From positions 1 to 64,000 of the forward strand of contig NZ_KB894116.1 in the NCBI RefSeq assembly GCF_000374365.1: DNA of 64,000 nt, written 5' to 3'. Shown here piece by piece: positions 26,019 to 35,542 of this stretch. How positions within the stretch are numbered: position 1 is the first letter of the stretch; every line of letters begins with the position of its first letter. Under the pieces are notes generated by a model, which worked only from the letters and a program-made list of their open reading frames with translations, was not told the origin of the DNA and did not search any database. Both the position numbers and the translations under genes were made by a program. The stretch comes from Bacteroides gallinarum DSM 18171 = JCM 13658 (lineage in GTDB: Bacteria > Bacteroidota > Bacteroidia > Bacteroidales > Bacteroidaceae).

Positions 26019-27322
26019 TTGCGAGTAATTATACTGTTTACGATACTTTTAATTTCTGCTTTGTTAGGAAGATGAAAGAAATCGGTCATGTTTACATTGG
26101 ATATGGAACAAACATCTAACATCAGCAATATGGATGTAAAAGCGGTAACCGTCAGTGTCACATAGGCACATCCCACAACACCAAATCCGGGTATGACAAA
26201 CCATGCTACAAGTGCCATTATTAACGCACCGATTGTAAGATTTTTCATTATTTTTAAGGGCTCACCTTGTGATGAGAGCACTCCATAACAGATCTCTCTA
26301 AATCCGTTGAATACCAATGTTATAGCCAATACTTTCAATACAGGGATGGCTGCACTAAATTCCTCTCCATATAAAAGAATGATAATAAATGATGAAAAAA
26401 TCATCAGAAACAAGGATATGATTGCATTGAATAGAAAAAATAAAATAGACAAACGCTGGACCTGTCCTTTTAGTTGATTTCCTTGTAATGTACTCCATTT
26501 GGCATATATCAGTGGGCCAATAGAAGAGGCAACTACAGTTCCGGCCACTAATAAAGAAGAAGAACGTGTATAAAAGCCAACGTTTTCCATCCCGGTGTCT
26601 GCAACCGAAAACCATGACAAGAAGTAAACGGGAATGCTAGTTAGAATAATGGAAGCCATATTGTTCCCGGATAATTTAATCCCCCACAAAAACAAATCTT
26701 TAATAAGCGTTTTATCCATAGGTAGATTCCATTGGATATACTCCTTTAAGTATCTGTGAAGCAACCATAACGCAATCACGTTTGAAAGGCCCACTAATGA
26801 AATCAATAGGCCAACACTTAAATTCACGTGAAGTAAAAGTAATAACAGTATGGACAATAAAACTACTATACGGGAAATGTAATTTACAATCTGCCTTTTG
26901 ACTACTTGCATTTTGGTCAGTAGTACAGGCATCAGTATGGTGTTTATCAGCAAGGCATTTGTCCCTATGCAGAATAACATAATATACCAATGATTTTTTT
27001 CTTGAAAATAACTGCTGAAAATGTTCAAGGTCATAAACAGTAATACACTGGCTGCCACAGAAAAAGGAATTAAGAACTTGACCGATGAAGTTACCACCAC
27101 AATCATATCCTTTTTTAAGGAATTAATGAAATAAATGCATGCCTGTCCTATTCCTAATGAAAAGACCGTATTAAATACAGTTTGGGTAGTCAGAAATATA
27201 TGATATCTCCCCATCTCTTGGGGACCCAAGAGTCTGGCTTCTATGACACTTATAACAAGATTAATAAACAGTAATCCCACTGAAGCAACTATATTAAATA
27301 GAGTGGATTGTGAAAAATTCAT
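26015..27322 (-). CDS. wzx: Polysaccharide flippase (Wzx/MATE-like)
   Basis: 435 aa with about 12 predicted membrane helices spread evenly. The N-terminal pattern FNIVASVGLLFINLVISVIEARLLGPQEMGRYHI is typical of the polysaccharide biosynthesis/MVF superfamily; the LLGPQEMG motif follows helix 1. It likely moves the undecaprenyl-linked repeat unit across the inner membrane for Wzy. Present once in the operon, and the start is clear. Confidence 0.88.
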   Translation of the reverse strand: MNFSQSTLFNIVASVGLLFINLVISVIEARLLGPQEMGRYHIFLTTQTVFNTVFSLGIGQACIYFINSLKKDMIVVVTSSVKFLIPFSVAASVLLFMTLNIFSSYFQEKNHWYIMLFCIGTNALLINTILMPVLLTKMQVVKRQIVNYISRIVVLLSILLLLLLHVNLSVGLLISLVGLSNVIALWLLHRYLKEYIQWNLPMDKTLIKDLFLWGIKLSGNNMASIILTSIPVYFLSWFSVADTGMENVGFYTRSSSLLVAGTVVASSIGPLIYAKWSTLQGNQLKGQVQRLSILFFLFNAIISLFLMIFSSFIIILLYGEEFSAAIPVLKVLAITLVFNGFREICYGVLSSQGEPLKIMKNLTIGALIMALVAWFVIPGFGVVGCAYVTLTVTAFTSILLMLDVCSISNVNMTDFFHLPNKAEIKSIVNSIITRK

Positions 27323-27353
27323 TTTTCAGAAATATCAGATATATATTTACGTT

Positions 27354-27557
27354 TCATTTTTGCCGCATCGTAGTTCTCCGCATTCCAATATTTACCAAAA
27401 TAGTTACATGCTAACCTATATGGCAATTCTCACCAATTTTACTTTTCCCTCCTATGACAATGCCGTATGGATGAGGAAGGATAAGTCTCCCCACAACGGC
27501 ATCTCTTCGAATATCCGATGCATATCTCCACTTGATAAAGATTTCAACAGATATGTC
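27354..27557 (-). pseudogene. Serine-acetyltransferase-like hexapeptide transferase remnant
   Basis: Between the flippase and dehydrogenase genes the minus strand has an open frame of 68 codons with an internal TAG (27411-27413). It reads RLILPHPYGIVIGGKSKIG, then ENCHIG, stop, HVTIL. This matches the LPHPxGIVI and xxIGxNVxIxQxVTIG signature of serine O-acetyltransferase-type enzymes. The TAG stands where the family has CAG (Gln). No start codon or N-terminal domain is visible. It is a dead capsule acetyltransferase. Confidence 0.72.
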
Positions 27558-27588
27558 TTATTTCAATTCTTTAATCATAATTGAATAT

Positions 27589-28854
27589 TTACAATCTTCC
27601 ATCAATCAACAATCTATTCACAAATCCTTTGACATCGAAGATGACGTGAGTGGACTTCAGTAGTGTATCAATATTGATTTCACTAAATCTGTCATGTGCA
27701 ACGGCGAGAATGGCAGCATCATAGGTGTCGGATGGCAACTCGTTAGTGATGTCAATGCCATATTCATGTTTTGCGATAGTAGGATTAGCCCATGGGTCGT
27801 ACACCGTAATTTCAACATTGTACTCTTTCAGTGAGCGATATATGTCAATGACCTTGGTGTTTCGCACATCGGGGCAATTCTCTTTAAAAGTGAAGCCCAA
27901 GATAAGGATGTGCGAGCCAAGCACCTGAATACCTTTTTTGAGCATGGCCTTTACTGTTTGCGTAGCAACATATTCGCCCATGCCATCGTTCATCCTTCTT
28001 CCGGCAAGAATGATTTCCGGATTGTAACCATGTCGCTGTGCACATTGAGCAAGGTAGTAGGGGTCAACACCGATGCAGTGTCCTCCCACAAGCCCCGGCT
28101 TAAAAGGCAAAAAATTCCACTTGGTGGAAGCTGCTTCCAAAACATCTTGCGTGTCGATGCCAAGTTTGTTGAATATCTTGGATAGTTCATTTACAAATGC
28201 AATATTGATATCCCTTTGTGAGTTCTCTATCACCTTGGCAGCTTCAGCCACTTTTATACTCGGAGCAAGGTGTGTACCAGCTGTAATAACAGAAGCATAT
28301 ACTTCGTTTATTTTTTTGCCGATTTCAGGCGTAGAACCCGATGTGACCTTCTTGATTTTTTCTACCGTGTGGAGTTTATCACCTGGGTTGATACGTTCTG
28401 GGCTGTAACCGGCAAAGAAGTCCTCATTGAATTTCAATCCACTCACTTTTTCCACAACAGGGATGCATTCATCTTCCGTCACACCAGGGTAAACTGTGGA
28501 TTCATATACGACTATGTCTCCTTTAGATATTACCTTTCCAACAGTTGAGCTGGCACCATAAAGCGGTGTCAAATCCGGATTATTGTTTTCATCTACGGGA
28601 GTCGGAACAGCTACGATATAGAAGTTGCAATTGCGAATTTTTTCAATATTGGTGGTACAGGTGAAACCGCTGGCAAGAGCGGATTGGAGTAAATCATCTG
28701 ATACTTCGAGGGTGGCGTCGTGACCAGCCATCAACGCATCAACACGGGCTTGATTCATATCAAAGCCGATAGTTTCATACTTAGTGGAGAAAAGGCGAGC
28801 CAACGGCAGACCAACATAGCCGAGGCCGATTACGCAGATTTTTGTACTTTCCAT
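27589..28854 (-). CDS. UDP-N-acetylhexosamine 6-dehydrogenase (WbpO/TviB family)
   Basis: 421 aa. NAD-binding [13 protein letters not shown] (9-21), then SPERINPG, and the catalytic-cysteine box [11 protein letters not shown] (near 255). C-terminal UDP-sugar binding includes [14 protein letters not shown]. Similarity is to the WbpO/TviB branch, which oxidises UDP-GalNAc (or UDP-GlcNAc) to the uronate. It is 11 bp downstream of the 4-epimerase gene. The pair would supply UDP-GalNAcA and give the capsule a negative charge. Confidence 0.9.
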   Translation of the reverse strand: MESTKICVIGLGYVGLPLARLFSTKYETIGFDMNQARVDALMAGHDATLEVSDDLLQSALASGFTCTTNIEKIRNCNFYIVAVPTPVDENNNPDLTPLYGASSTVGKVISKGDIVVYESTVYPGVTEDECIPVVEKVSGLKFNEDFFAGYSPERINPGDKLHTVEKIKKVTSGSTPEIGKKINEVYASVITAGTHLAPSIKVAEAAKVIENSQRDINIAFVNELSKIFNKLGIDTQDVLEAASTKWNFLPFKPGLVGGHCIGVDPYYLAQCAQRHGYNPEIILAGRRMNDGMGEYVATQTVKAMLKKGIQVLGSHILILGFTFKENCPDVRNTKVIDIYRSLKEYNVEITVYDPWANPTIAKHEYGIDITNELPSDTYDAAILAVAHDRFSEINIDTLLKSTHVIFDVKGFVNRLLIDGRL

Positions 28855-28865
28855 ATATCTAATTA

Positions 28866-29834
28866 TTAAAGATTATTCCAATACCATTGGCAGGCTTGCT
28901 CTAGACCTTGTCGCATAGAGAACTGAGGGTTGTAGCCAAGCAGTCGGCGAGCCTTTTCTATGCTGGCGAGCGAGTGAGGAATGTCACCGGCTCGGTTTGG
29001 ACCGTGAGTTGGTTCGATTTTCAAGATTTCGGGATCGAAAGCACCAAGAATTTCTTTGAGGTAGCTTGCAAGCATGTTGAGCGTTGTGCGTTCCCCGTAG
29101 GCCGTATTGTAGATTTGGTTCACCGCCTCAGAATTGGTGGTAGTGAGTGCCAACATATTCATTTGAATCACATTGTCGATGTAGGTGAAATCACGGCTGT
29201 ATTCGCCATCACCGTTGATGTTGGGTGCTTCGTGTGCCATCATTTTCTTGACCCACAGAGGGATGACAGCTGCGTATGCACCATTGGGGTCTTGCCGACG
29301 ACCAAAGACATTAAAATATCTCAGACCGATATATTCTATTCCGTAAGTGCGGGCAAATACATCGGCATATAGCTCGTCAACATACTTGGTGATAGCGTAT
29401 GGTGAGAGTGGGCGACCAATCACATCCTCTACTTTGGGCAACGTTATGCTGTCGCCATACGTTGATGAACTGGCGGCGAAGACGAAACGCTTGACACCTG
29501 CATCCCGCGCTGCCACAAGCATATTGAGAAAGCCTCCGATGTTAACATCATTGGTGGTAATCGGGTCTTTGATAGATCGAGGTACAGAACCGAGAGCGGC
29601 TTCATGTAATACATAATCAATACCTTCCACTGCCTTTTGGCAGTCTTTTATGTTGCGGATATCACCGACTATTAGTTTGAAACTATTAGGAAACGACTTG
29701 ATTAGAGGTAATAGGTTCTCAATGTGTCCTGTAGAAAAGTTATCCAAACACACCACATCGTGCCCATTGTGTAGTAGATATTCACAGAGGTTGGATCCAA
29801 TGAACCCGGCTCCTCCTGTAACTAAAATGTTCAT
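28866..29834 (-). CDS. UDP-GlcNAc C4-epimerase (WbpP/TviC family SDR)
   Basis: 322 aa extended SDR. It has the NAD-binding [11 protein letters not shown] at the N-terminus, ASSSTYGD, the catalytic YxxxK (YAITKYVDE) and the [20 protein letters not shown] stretch that characterises WbpP-like 4-epimerases acting on N-acetylated substrates. It converts UDP-GlcNAc to UDP-GalNAc and feeds the following dehydrogenase. Intact and full length. Confidence 0.9.
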   Translation of the reverse strand: MNILVTGGAGFIGSNLCEYLLHNGHDVVCLDNFSTGHIENLLPLIKSFPNSFKLIVGDIRNIKDCQKAVEGIDYVLHEAALGSVPRSIKDPITTNDVNIGGFLNMLVAARDAGVKRFVFAASSSTYGDSITLPKVEDVIGRPLSPYAITKYVDELYADVFARTYGIEYIGLRYFNVFGRRQDPNGAYAAVIPLWVKKMMAHEAPNINGDGEYSRDFTYIDNVIQMNMLALTTTNSEAVNQIYNTAYGERTTLNMLASYLKEILGAFDPEILKIEPTHGPNRAGDIPHSLASIEKARRLLGYNPQFSMRQGLEQACQWYWNNL

Positions 29835-29987
29835 CGTTCAAAAATTTTATTGTTTAAAAGTTCCAATTTTAGTATGTTGCATGGAAAAATGTTCAATCCT
29901 AATTTGAGGGGGATTTTTCCACGATTGCTTTATAAGTATACAACTATTATTCACTATAAATATGGACTGATACACTTCCTATATACC

Positions 29988-30773
29988 TTAAAATGGAATG
30001 GGCATCAGCAGATAGACAATGCAGGTGTCTTGTTCTACTCCGTTGCCAGCCGAAGAAGCGTCATTGTTGTCATTGCTTAGAATTGAAGATTTGCTGATTG
30101 AATAATTTGCGCTTAGCAGGAACTCTGCTTGAGCGGCAATCTTATGGTTTCTGCATACGATGGCAAAGACTTTATCATCGTATATTCCAAAGTTTTTATC
30201 CCTATGCTCTTGCATCCTGCGGTCAAGATTGTTGGTGATACCGCAATAGCATCTGCTACGGTTGTTTCCCGAAAGGGCTGCAAAATGCACATAATACAGT
30301 TGGTCAATTTTCTTGACGATTGTCTGAGCGTCTGCTATTATGTCTGCATGAAAATACTCGTAGTTGTATCGAATGCTTTGGATATGCAGCAGCAGGTTGT
30401 ATAGGGGATAGCTCTCCGGACCTTTCGTTTGTTCAAGTGCACCTTTGACAATCTCCTCGCAATGCACAATGAACGACAAATCGCAGCCGCTAGTTTCCAA
30501 CTCCCTATATCCATCGATCTTACAATTATGCCCGATGAATACCGAAATAAAGGTTCTTGCATCGTCTTGGGGTAAGAGTGCAACCTTATTTGTTGCGAGG
30601 TCAATATCAGCAACCATGCTAAGATCCTTTGATGTGTAAGATATGTGTATAACTCTTACACAACCGTCTGCATTTGAAGCTAAGAATGTGATGGGTTTAG
30701 GAGAATCGATTTTAGCTATATCGTTCTCTGTCGGTTTACTGATTTGCATAAAAGATATTTGTAATGTTTTCAA
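29988..30773 (-). CDS. GIY-YIG-like domain protein in the capsule operon
   Basis: 261 aa, function not recognised. Residues about 165-200 read LYYVHFAALSGNN, then RCYCGITNNLDRRMQEH, which matches the GIY-YIG nuclease core (here YYV and YCGIT) with its following Arg. The N-terminal 150 residues show no known domain. It lies between the tyrosine phosphatase and the UDP-sugar genes. A nuclease has no obvious place in capsule synthesis, so it may be a passenger or a regulator. About 100-150 bp separate it from the genes on each side, more than elsewhere in the operon. Confidence 0.6.
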   Translation of the reverse strand: MKTLQISFMQISKPTENDIAKIDSPKPITFLASNADGCVRVIHISYTSKDLSMVADIDLATNKVALLPQDDARTFISVFIGHNCKIDGYRELETSGCDLSFIVHCEEIVKGALEQTKGPESYPLYNLLLHIQSIRYNYEYFHADIIADAQTIVKKIDQLYYVHFAALSGNNRSRCYCGITNNLDRRMQEHRDKNFGIYDDKVFAIVCRNHKIAAQAEFLLSANYSISKSSILSNDNNDASSAGNGVEQDTCIVYLLMPIPF

Positions 30774-30871
30774 TCCAGTTCCATGCCGTCATCCCGCAGA
30801 GCTCGTCCTTTTATAGTCTTTATTCACGTATGCGCATATTTCATATAAGAATGGATGCACACCGTGTTTTT

Positions 30872-31540
30872 TTATAATTTGACGCGCAACGCATTTTGCA
30901 GAGTGATGATTCGATGGAGGTCTGTACCGATGTAGTTGTACATTTCTTGCTTTTGCAAAGTCTTGGCTCGTTTCTGTACCTCTTTGCCATATAGACCAAA
31001 AAGTGAGAATAGATTGAGTTGAAACTGTATATTCATAGATTTCAAACGTAGATAATCATTTTCACTCATATATAGGTATCGCTCAGGATGTGCCAGCACC
31101 GGATAATAGCCCTTTGCCTTGATACGAAGCAGGATATTGTTCAAGCCCATCGGAGGATTGAAATAACTTGTTTCTACCAACAGGTGCCTGCCGTCTTTGC
31201 CTATGGGCAGGAGGTCGTTCTTCTCCAATCGCTCTTCAAAAAGATTGTCAAGCATAATCTCCGAAGCGAGATGAAGCATCACAGAGCCTTGGTAGGCGGT
31301 TCTCAGTTCGATGAAGCGTTCTCGTAACTTTTCCGTCGTGTTAGGAATATCTTCCATAATGTGTGGAGTAAGCCACACTTCTTTCACTCCCAACCGTTCA
31401 TATTCGGCAAGTATTTGCAGGGATTCATCCATGGATTGCACGCCGTCATCTACTCCGGGGAGGATATGGCAGTGCCAGTCAGTAAAGGCAAGGAAATATC
31501 CACTGTCTTCCAATGTATGCTTTTTACGAAATGGCCACAT
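30872..31540 (-). CDS. CpsB/YwqE-type protein-tyrosine phosphatase (PHP fold)
   Basis: 222 aa. The PHP metal-binding motifs are FTDWHCHILPGVDDG (His-x-His, residues about 18-32), ETSYFNPP and VLAHPERY. Enzymes of this family dephosphorylate the tyrosine-rich tail of the cognate capsule kinase, here probably the Wzc homologue encoded directly upstream (100 bp). The pairing is standard in Gram-positive and Bacteroidales capsule loci. Complete. Confidence 0.88.
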   Translation of the reverse strand: MWPFRKKHTLEDSGYFLAFTDWHCHILPGVDDGVQSMDESLQILAEYERLGVKEVWLTPHIMEDIPNTTEKLRERFIELRTAYQGSVMLHLASEIMLDNLFEERLEKNDLLPIGKDGRHLLVETSYFNPPMGLNNILLRIKAKGYYPVLAHPERYLYMSENDYLRLKSMNIQFQLNLFSLFGLYGKEVQKRAKTLQKQEMYNYIGTDLHRIITLQNALRVKL

Positions 31541-31640
31541 AGGAAAGAGACTATGTATATTCTATAGAAACGGGAAAGTCTAAATGTTAGAGAATTAATG
31601 GACCGCTGTTCCCTTATACAACTGACTTTCCCGGCAATTA

Positions 31641-34052
31641 TCACTTACTGTTATAATAGCTCTTGCTGCCATAACCGTACTGATAACCGTATTTGTATCC
31701 ATAACGGTAGCCATAGCGGTATCCGTAACGGTTGCCACCACCTATCGTACCGTTCAACACAAGTGCCATGTTTTTAAATCGCTTTGCATCGTAATCACTT
31801 TGCAATTGAGGCAGCATATCGCGTTCCAACAGACCTGCACGGACTATGAAGACAGTGCGGTCGGCAAGTTTCTCAATGATTTGCGTGTCGGCAACAATAT
31901 CCACAGGCGGGCAGTCGATAAAGATATAATTGAAGCGGCTACGCATCTTTTCCATCAGTTCTGCTAACCGTGGCTCAGCCAACAATTCGGTAGGGTTGGG
32001 GGGAATAGTACCTACAGGAAGGACAAACAAGCCGGGATAGTTTTCTTTTTCCACAATCAAATCTTCCACGTTACTTTCCCGCTTGCCGAGATAGTCGCTC
32101 AGACCTTTCTTGGGTGTGCCAACGTATGCCGATGCTGAACCGTGGCGTAAATCGCCATCTACCACCAATACCCGTTTTCCTTTCATGGCAAAAGTGGCGG
32201 CAGTATTCATGGTCAAGAATGACTTGCCACTACCTGGATTGAACGATGTAATCAGGGTAATGCTCGCTTTGTTCTTATCCTCCTTGGCATCAAGGATAAA
32301 CTCTAGATTGGTGCGCAACACACGGAATGCTTCGTTCACTATATCCCGTTTACCTTGGCGGATGATAATTTCTTTAGATGTATGAACACCCTTTTTCTTC
32401 TTTCCACTTTCAGCCAAAGGTATTTCTCCGACAAACGGTACGGAAAGTGATTCTAAATCTTTACGACCACGTACCTTGGTGTTCATGTTCTCCCGGATGA
32501 AGATAATTACTACGGGTATAAGAATTCCAAAAGCGAATGCAACCAAGGCTATGTTTTTCTTAACTGGAGATGTAGGTATCATGCTGCCGGTCGGCGGCGT
32601 GATGACACGGGTGTTGTAGGCGGTGAACGCCTGTGATAGTTCGTTTTCTTCTCGTTTCTGCAACAGGAAAAGGTAAAGTGCCTCTTTCACTTTCTGTTGG
32701 CGTTCCACAGACAGCAGGTATTTACCTTGGGTCGGATTGGCGGCAATACGAGCCGTAGTTTGTTGCTCGCTCTGGCGTAAAGAACGCAATTGAGTGTTAA
32801 GGGTGGTAATATGGTTGTCGATGGAAGTGATAATGGCATGACGCATATTCTCCAGCGATTGGTCCATATCTACAACTAACGGGTTCTTTTCGCTACTGTT
32901 GGCAACAAGGTCATTACGGCGTAACTGTGCTGTGTTATAATTGGCAATCTGCTGCTCAATGCCTGGGCTTTCGATGCCAGAGTTCGCTGGCAGCAACTGG
33001 TTTTTACTGGTAGTGTTAGTGAGATAATTACGGATATATCTTGCCATTGAAAGCTGAGTATTCAACGCTAAAATTTGCGCATTGGTTTCGCTACTCTGCT
33101 CCATATACATGCTGGCTGCAGCCTGTACATCAGGTAACAGATGCTCGCTCTTATAAGAGGATATATTTTCGTCCACATTACCAAGTTCTTGTTCAATCAC
33201 GCTGAGTCGGTCGCTGATGAAAGCCGAAGTGCTGACAGCGATTTGGTTTTTGTCCTTTATCCAGTTTTCATTGTAAACAGCAATAATCATGTTCAACACA
33301 TCTTCGGCACGTTGAATGCATACGTCCTTGAATGAAAGATTGATGACCGTGGATTTCTCATCGCTCAGCGCGACCGAAAGATTGGAGGCATAATCTGCAG
33401 TAGCATCTTGATAGCCTTTACGTGATACATAAACGGGTGCATTATAAACTACCGAATCGCCCGCAGCCTTTACAACAAGTTTTCCTATGGGAGTATCGAC
33501 TGTATCATTCGGTATAACAGTTGCTTCTCCTTCCAAATCTTCGCCGTCTCGGCAAAAATCAGACAGCTTAATTTGGCCATCTTGGCTGGGATAAATGGTA
33601 AAAGCAACGCTCTCATTGTCCAGCACATCGCTAAAACTCACATTATAAGGGCGAGACCTGCCATACAATACTTTTTTATAAAATCCACCGTATGTATAAT
33701 AACTGATATCAAGTTGAAGTCGTTTAACCACATCAAGCATCACTGCGGGAGATTGCAACGATTGTATTTCGTTATTCACGTTGGTATTGGTTTGGAATAG
33801 GTCAAAATCACCCATTAAGCCTGCCGCGTCGCCTAATGAGTTTCCTTTGGAGTCCTCCTTAATAAGGAGCGATGCGGAACGTGTATATATCGGTGGAGTA
33901 GTCAAAAGATAAATGATAGCCACTCCTATTGTGATTGCCAACGAAATTACGAACCAATACCATTTGTTGACACAGAGGTAGAACAAGTCTTGTATGCGAA
34001 TAAAATCATCTGCTTGTTTAGGCTTAGAGCTTATGGTGTTTTGAGTTGCCAC
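31641..34052 (-). CDS. wzc: Capsule polysaccharide co-polymerase / tyrosine autokinase (Wzc)
   Basis: 803 aa. A Wzz-type chain-length domain has a first membrane helix at about 34-53 and a second near 500-520, with a periplasmic coiled-coil region between. The cytoplasmic BY-kinase has Walker A NPGSGKS (605-611), Walker A' VLVVDGD (628-634) and Walker B YIFIDCPP (709-716). The C-terminal tail (775-803) holds five [RKQ]YGY units and a final YY, 12 tyrosines in all, as autophosphorylation sites. It forms the envelope-spanning machine with the Wza lipoprotein encoded 37 bp upstream. Confidence 0.93.
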   Translation of the reverse strand: MATQNTISSKPKQADDFIRIQDLFYLCVNKWYWFVISLAITIGVAIIYLLTTPPIYTRSASLLIKEDSKGNSLGDAAGLMGDFDLFQTNTNVNNEIQSLQSPAVMLDVVKRLQLDISYYTYGGFYKKVLYGRSRPYNVSFSDVLDNESVAFTIYPSQDGQIKLSDFCRDGEDLEGEATVIPNDTVDTPIGKLVVKAAGDSVVYNAPVYVSRKGYQDATADYASNLSVALSDEKSTVINLSFKDVCIQRAEDVLNMIIAVYNENWIKDKNQIAVSTSAFISDRLSVIEQELGNVDENISSYKSEHLLPDVQAAASMYMEQSSETNAQILALNTQLSMARYIRNYLTNTTSKNQLLPANSGIESPGIEQQIANYNTAQLRRNDLVANSSEKNPLVVDMDQSLENMRHAIITSIDNHITTLNTQLRSLRQSEQQTTARIAANPTQGKYLLSVERQQKVKEALYLFLLQKREENELSQAFTAYNTRVITPPTGSMIPTSPVKKNIALVAFAFGILIPVVIIFIRENMNTKVRGRKDLESLSVPFVGEIPLAESGKKKKGVHTSKEIIIRQGKRDIVNEAFRVLRTNLEFILDAKEDKNKASITLITSFNPGSGKSFLTMNTAATFAMKGKRVLVVDGDLRHGSASAYVGTPKKGLSDYLGKRESNVEDLIVEKENYPGLFVLPVGTIPPNPTELLAEPRLAELMEKMRSRFNYIFIDCPPVDIVADTQIIEKLADRTVFIVRAGLLERDMLPQLQSDYDAKRFKNMALVLNGTIGGGNRYGYRYGYRYGYKYGYQYGYGSKSYYNSK

Positions 34053-34089
34053 GATATACGATATTTAAATTAGAGATATTGAGGTATAA

Positions 34090-34911
34090 TCAATTGAATA
34101 TGAGAATTGCTACTGAAGTCAGCAACGATGCCAACGAAATCCAAAATGATGTGGAACGCACATTGTTACCATTGACAGTAGATTGGCGGGCTTTTACCGC
34201 ATTCGGTTCCACATAAACCACGTCATTTTGTTGCAAATAATAGGCGGGCGAAGTATATATTTGTTCACCAGAAGTGAGGTTCAGCCCATAAACTCGTTGA
34301 ACATCTCCTTCTTGTCGAAGCACCATAACCTTGGAACGATTACCGTAAATAGTCAAATCCCCAGCCATGCTCAGTGCGTCAAGTATGGTTATGCGGTCAC
34401 GGTCAATACTGAAACGCCCGGGACTGTTTACCTCGCCCAACACAGAAATACCAAGATTAGCAAATTCTACGGTAACAACCGGGTCTTTCACCAAATTCTC
34501 CTTTATCAATTCATTTTTTATGTATTCAGCAATTTCTTCCCGTTTCATCCCGGCCACGTACATCTTACCGAGTACTGGGAAATCTATCTCACCATTAGCA
34601 TCTACCGTATAAGCAGAAACACCCTGATTACTTGAGACGGTTACACCATTCGTTCTTAACGACTGCCCCAATTGCCGGGATACGTATGGCAAGTTGAACA
34701 AGTCTGTAAGCTGTGGGTCACGACTGTTTACAATGATGGAAATTTTATCCTCCGGACGGACTGTGATAGCTTTCACTTCCGGCAACTTGATTTCGGTTTC
34801 TCCGGGTTTTAAGTCCTGGAAATACACTACTTCCTTAGACGAACCGCATGAAGCCAACGTCACTATGCTAGTTACGATTAGCAAAATGTAAAAGATTCTA
34901 TATGTATTCAT
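34090..34911 (-). CDS. wza: Outer-membrane polysaccharide export lipoprotein (Wza family)
   Basis: 273 aa. Lipoprotein signal with lipobox LASC (Cys 22). The polysaccharide export domain (VRPEDKISIIVNSRDPQ) is followed by SLBB domains (GMKREEIAEYIKNEL, LGEVNSPGRFSIDRDRITILDALSMAG). A C-terminal hydrophobic segment (SFWISLASLLTSVAILIF) resembles the amphipathic helix of the octameric Wza pore, though more hydrophobic. It exports the capsule with Wzc. Located 4 bp after upxZ. Confidence 0.92.
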   Translation of the reverse strand: MNTYRIFYILLIVTSIVTLASCGSSKEVVYFQDLKPGETEIKLPEVKAITVRPEDKISIIVNSRDPQLTDLFNLPYVSRQLGQSLRTNGVTVSSNQGVSAYTVDANGEIDFPVLGKMYVAGMKREEIAEYIKNELIKENLVKDPVVTVEFANLGISVLGEVNSPGRFSIDRDRITILDALSMAGDLTIYGNRSKVMVLRQEGDVQRVYGLNLTSGEQIYTSPAYYLQQNDVVYVEPNAVKARQSTVNGNNVRSTSFWISLASLLTSVAILIFN

Positions 34912-34915
34912 ACTT

Positions 34916-35320
34916 TCAATTTTTCTTATTTAAGGGTTTCGCTAAGCCTCTATTATGAAACGCCGATGTATTTTGGTAATGCCATTCTTGGAACAACCGG
35001 CTATCTGACGGTTTGGCTATCTTGTAAATCCTTTCTACAGATGTTTTTTTCGTACACTTCATGCTGCCTACAATAAAGGGTATTTCCCTTTCCTCCACAC
35101 TGGCTACAACAATGGGGAAAGGCACTTTGAATACTTTCATTGCGTTGATAACCGATTTTGCATAGGAACAGCATAGGTTGAAAGCTGAACGCTCAAAAGC
35201 CACCCAATATTCGGCTGCACGATATAGGTGGATGCAATTACAATTGGCTCTCTCATTGAAAAGAATGTCCAACAAGTGATTCTCCATCAACTTGCCGAGT
35301 TCTATGCCAAACCTGTTCAT
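34916..35320 (-). CDS. upxZ: UpxZ family inhibitor of heterologous capsule antiterminators
   Basis: 134 aa. It resembles the UpxZ proteins encoded as the second conserved gene of Bacteroides capsule loci. In B. fragilis each UpxZ blocks UpxY proteins of other capsule loci, so that one polysaccharide dominates per cell. Visible features are a helical start (GIELGKLMENHLLDILFNER) and a central AEYWVAFERSAFNLCCSYA. Slightly shorter than typical members (about 150-160 aa). Assignment rests on position and overall pattern; no catalytic motif is expected. Confidence 0.8.
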   Translation of the reverse strand: MNRFGIELGKLMENHLLDILFNERANCNCIHLYRAAEYWVAFERSAFNLCCSYAKSVINAMKVFKVPFPIVVASVEEREIPFIVGSMKCTKKTSVERIYKIAKPSDSRLFQEWHYQNTSAFHNRGLAKPLNKKN

Positions 35321-35341
35321 TAAAGCTGTCAGTGATTGAAT

Positions 35342-35524
35342 TTATTTTTGAATAATTTTTCGGTCATAATAACTGTGATTGCCATTACTATCAAGAAAAG
35401 GTTTTCGCTGAGGGTCATCGTCAGGCTTTTCACCTTGGCGAGAAAGTTTCACATGCTTAACTATTGCCCATACAAAAAATATGGCAGACACAATTAATAC
35501 GGTGAATAATGTTATATCATACAT
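35342..35524 (-). CDS. Small single-pass membrane protein between upxY and upxZ
   Basis: 60 aa. One membrane helix (residues 5-23, ITLFTVLIVSAIFFVWAIV) is followed by a basic hydrophilic tail (KHVKLSRQGEKPDDDPQRK). I do not recognise it. Position in the regulatory head of the operon, with short spacers on each side (19-21 bp), supports it being a real gene. It may be a capsule-associated accessory of unknown role. Confidence 0.55.
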   Translation of the reverse strand: MYDITLFTVLIVSAIFFVWAIVKHVKLSRQGEKPDDDPQRKPFLDSNGNHSYYDRKIIQK

Positions 35525-35542
35525 AATCAGATATTTATGTTT

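Noticed and set aside
31660..31740. Short tandem repeats as a CRISPR array
   Set aside because: They are a 12-bp coding period for the YGY tail of the Wzc kinase, without spacers.
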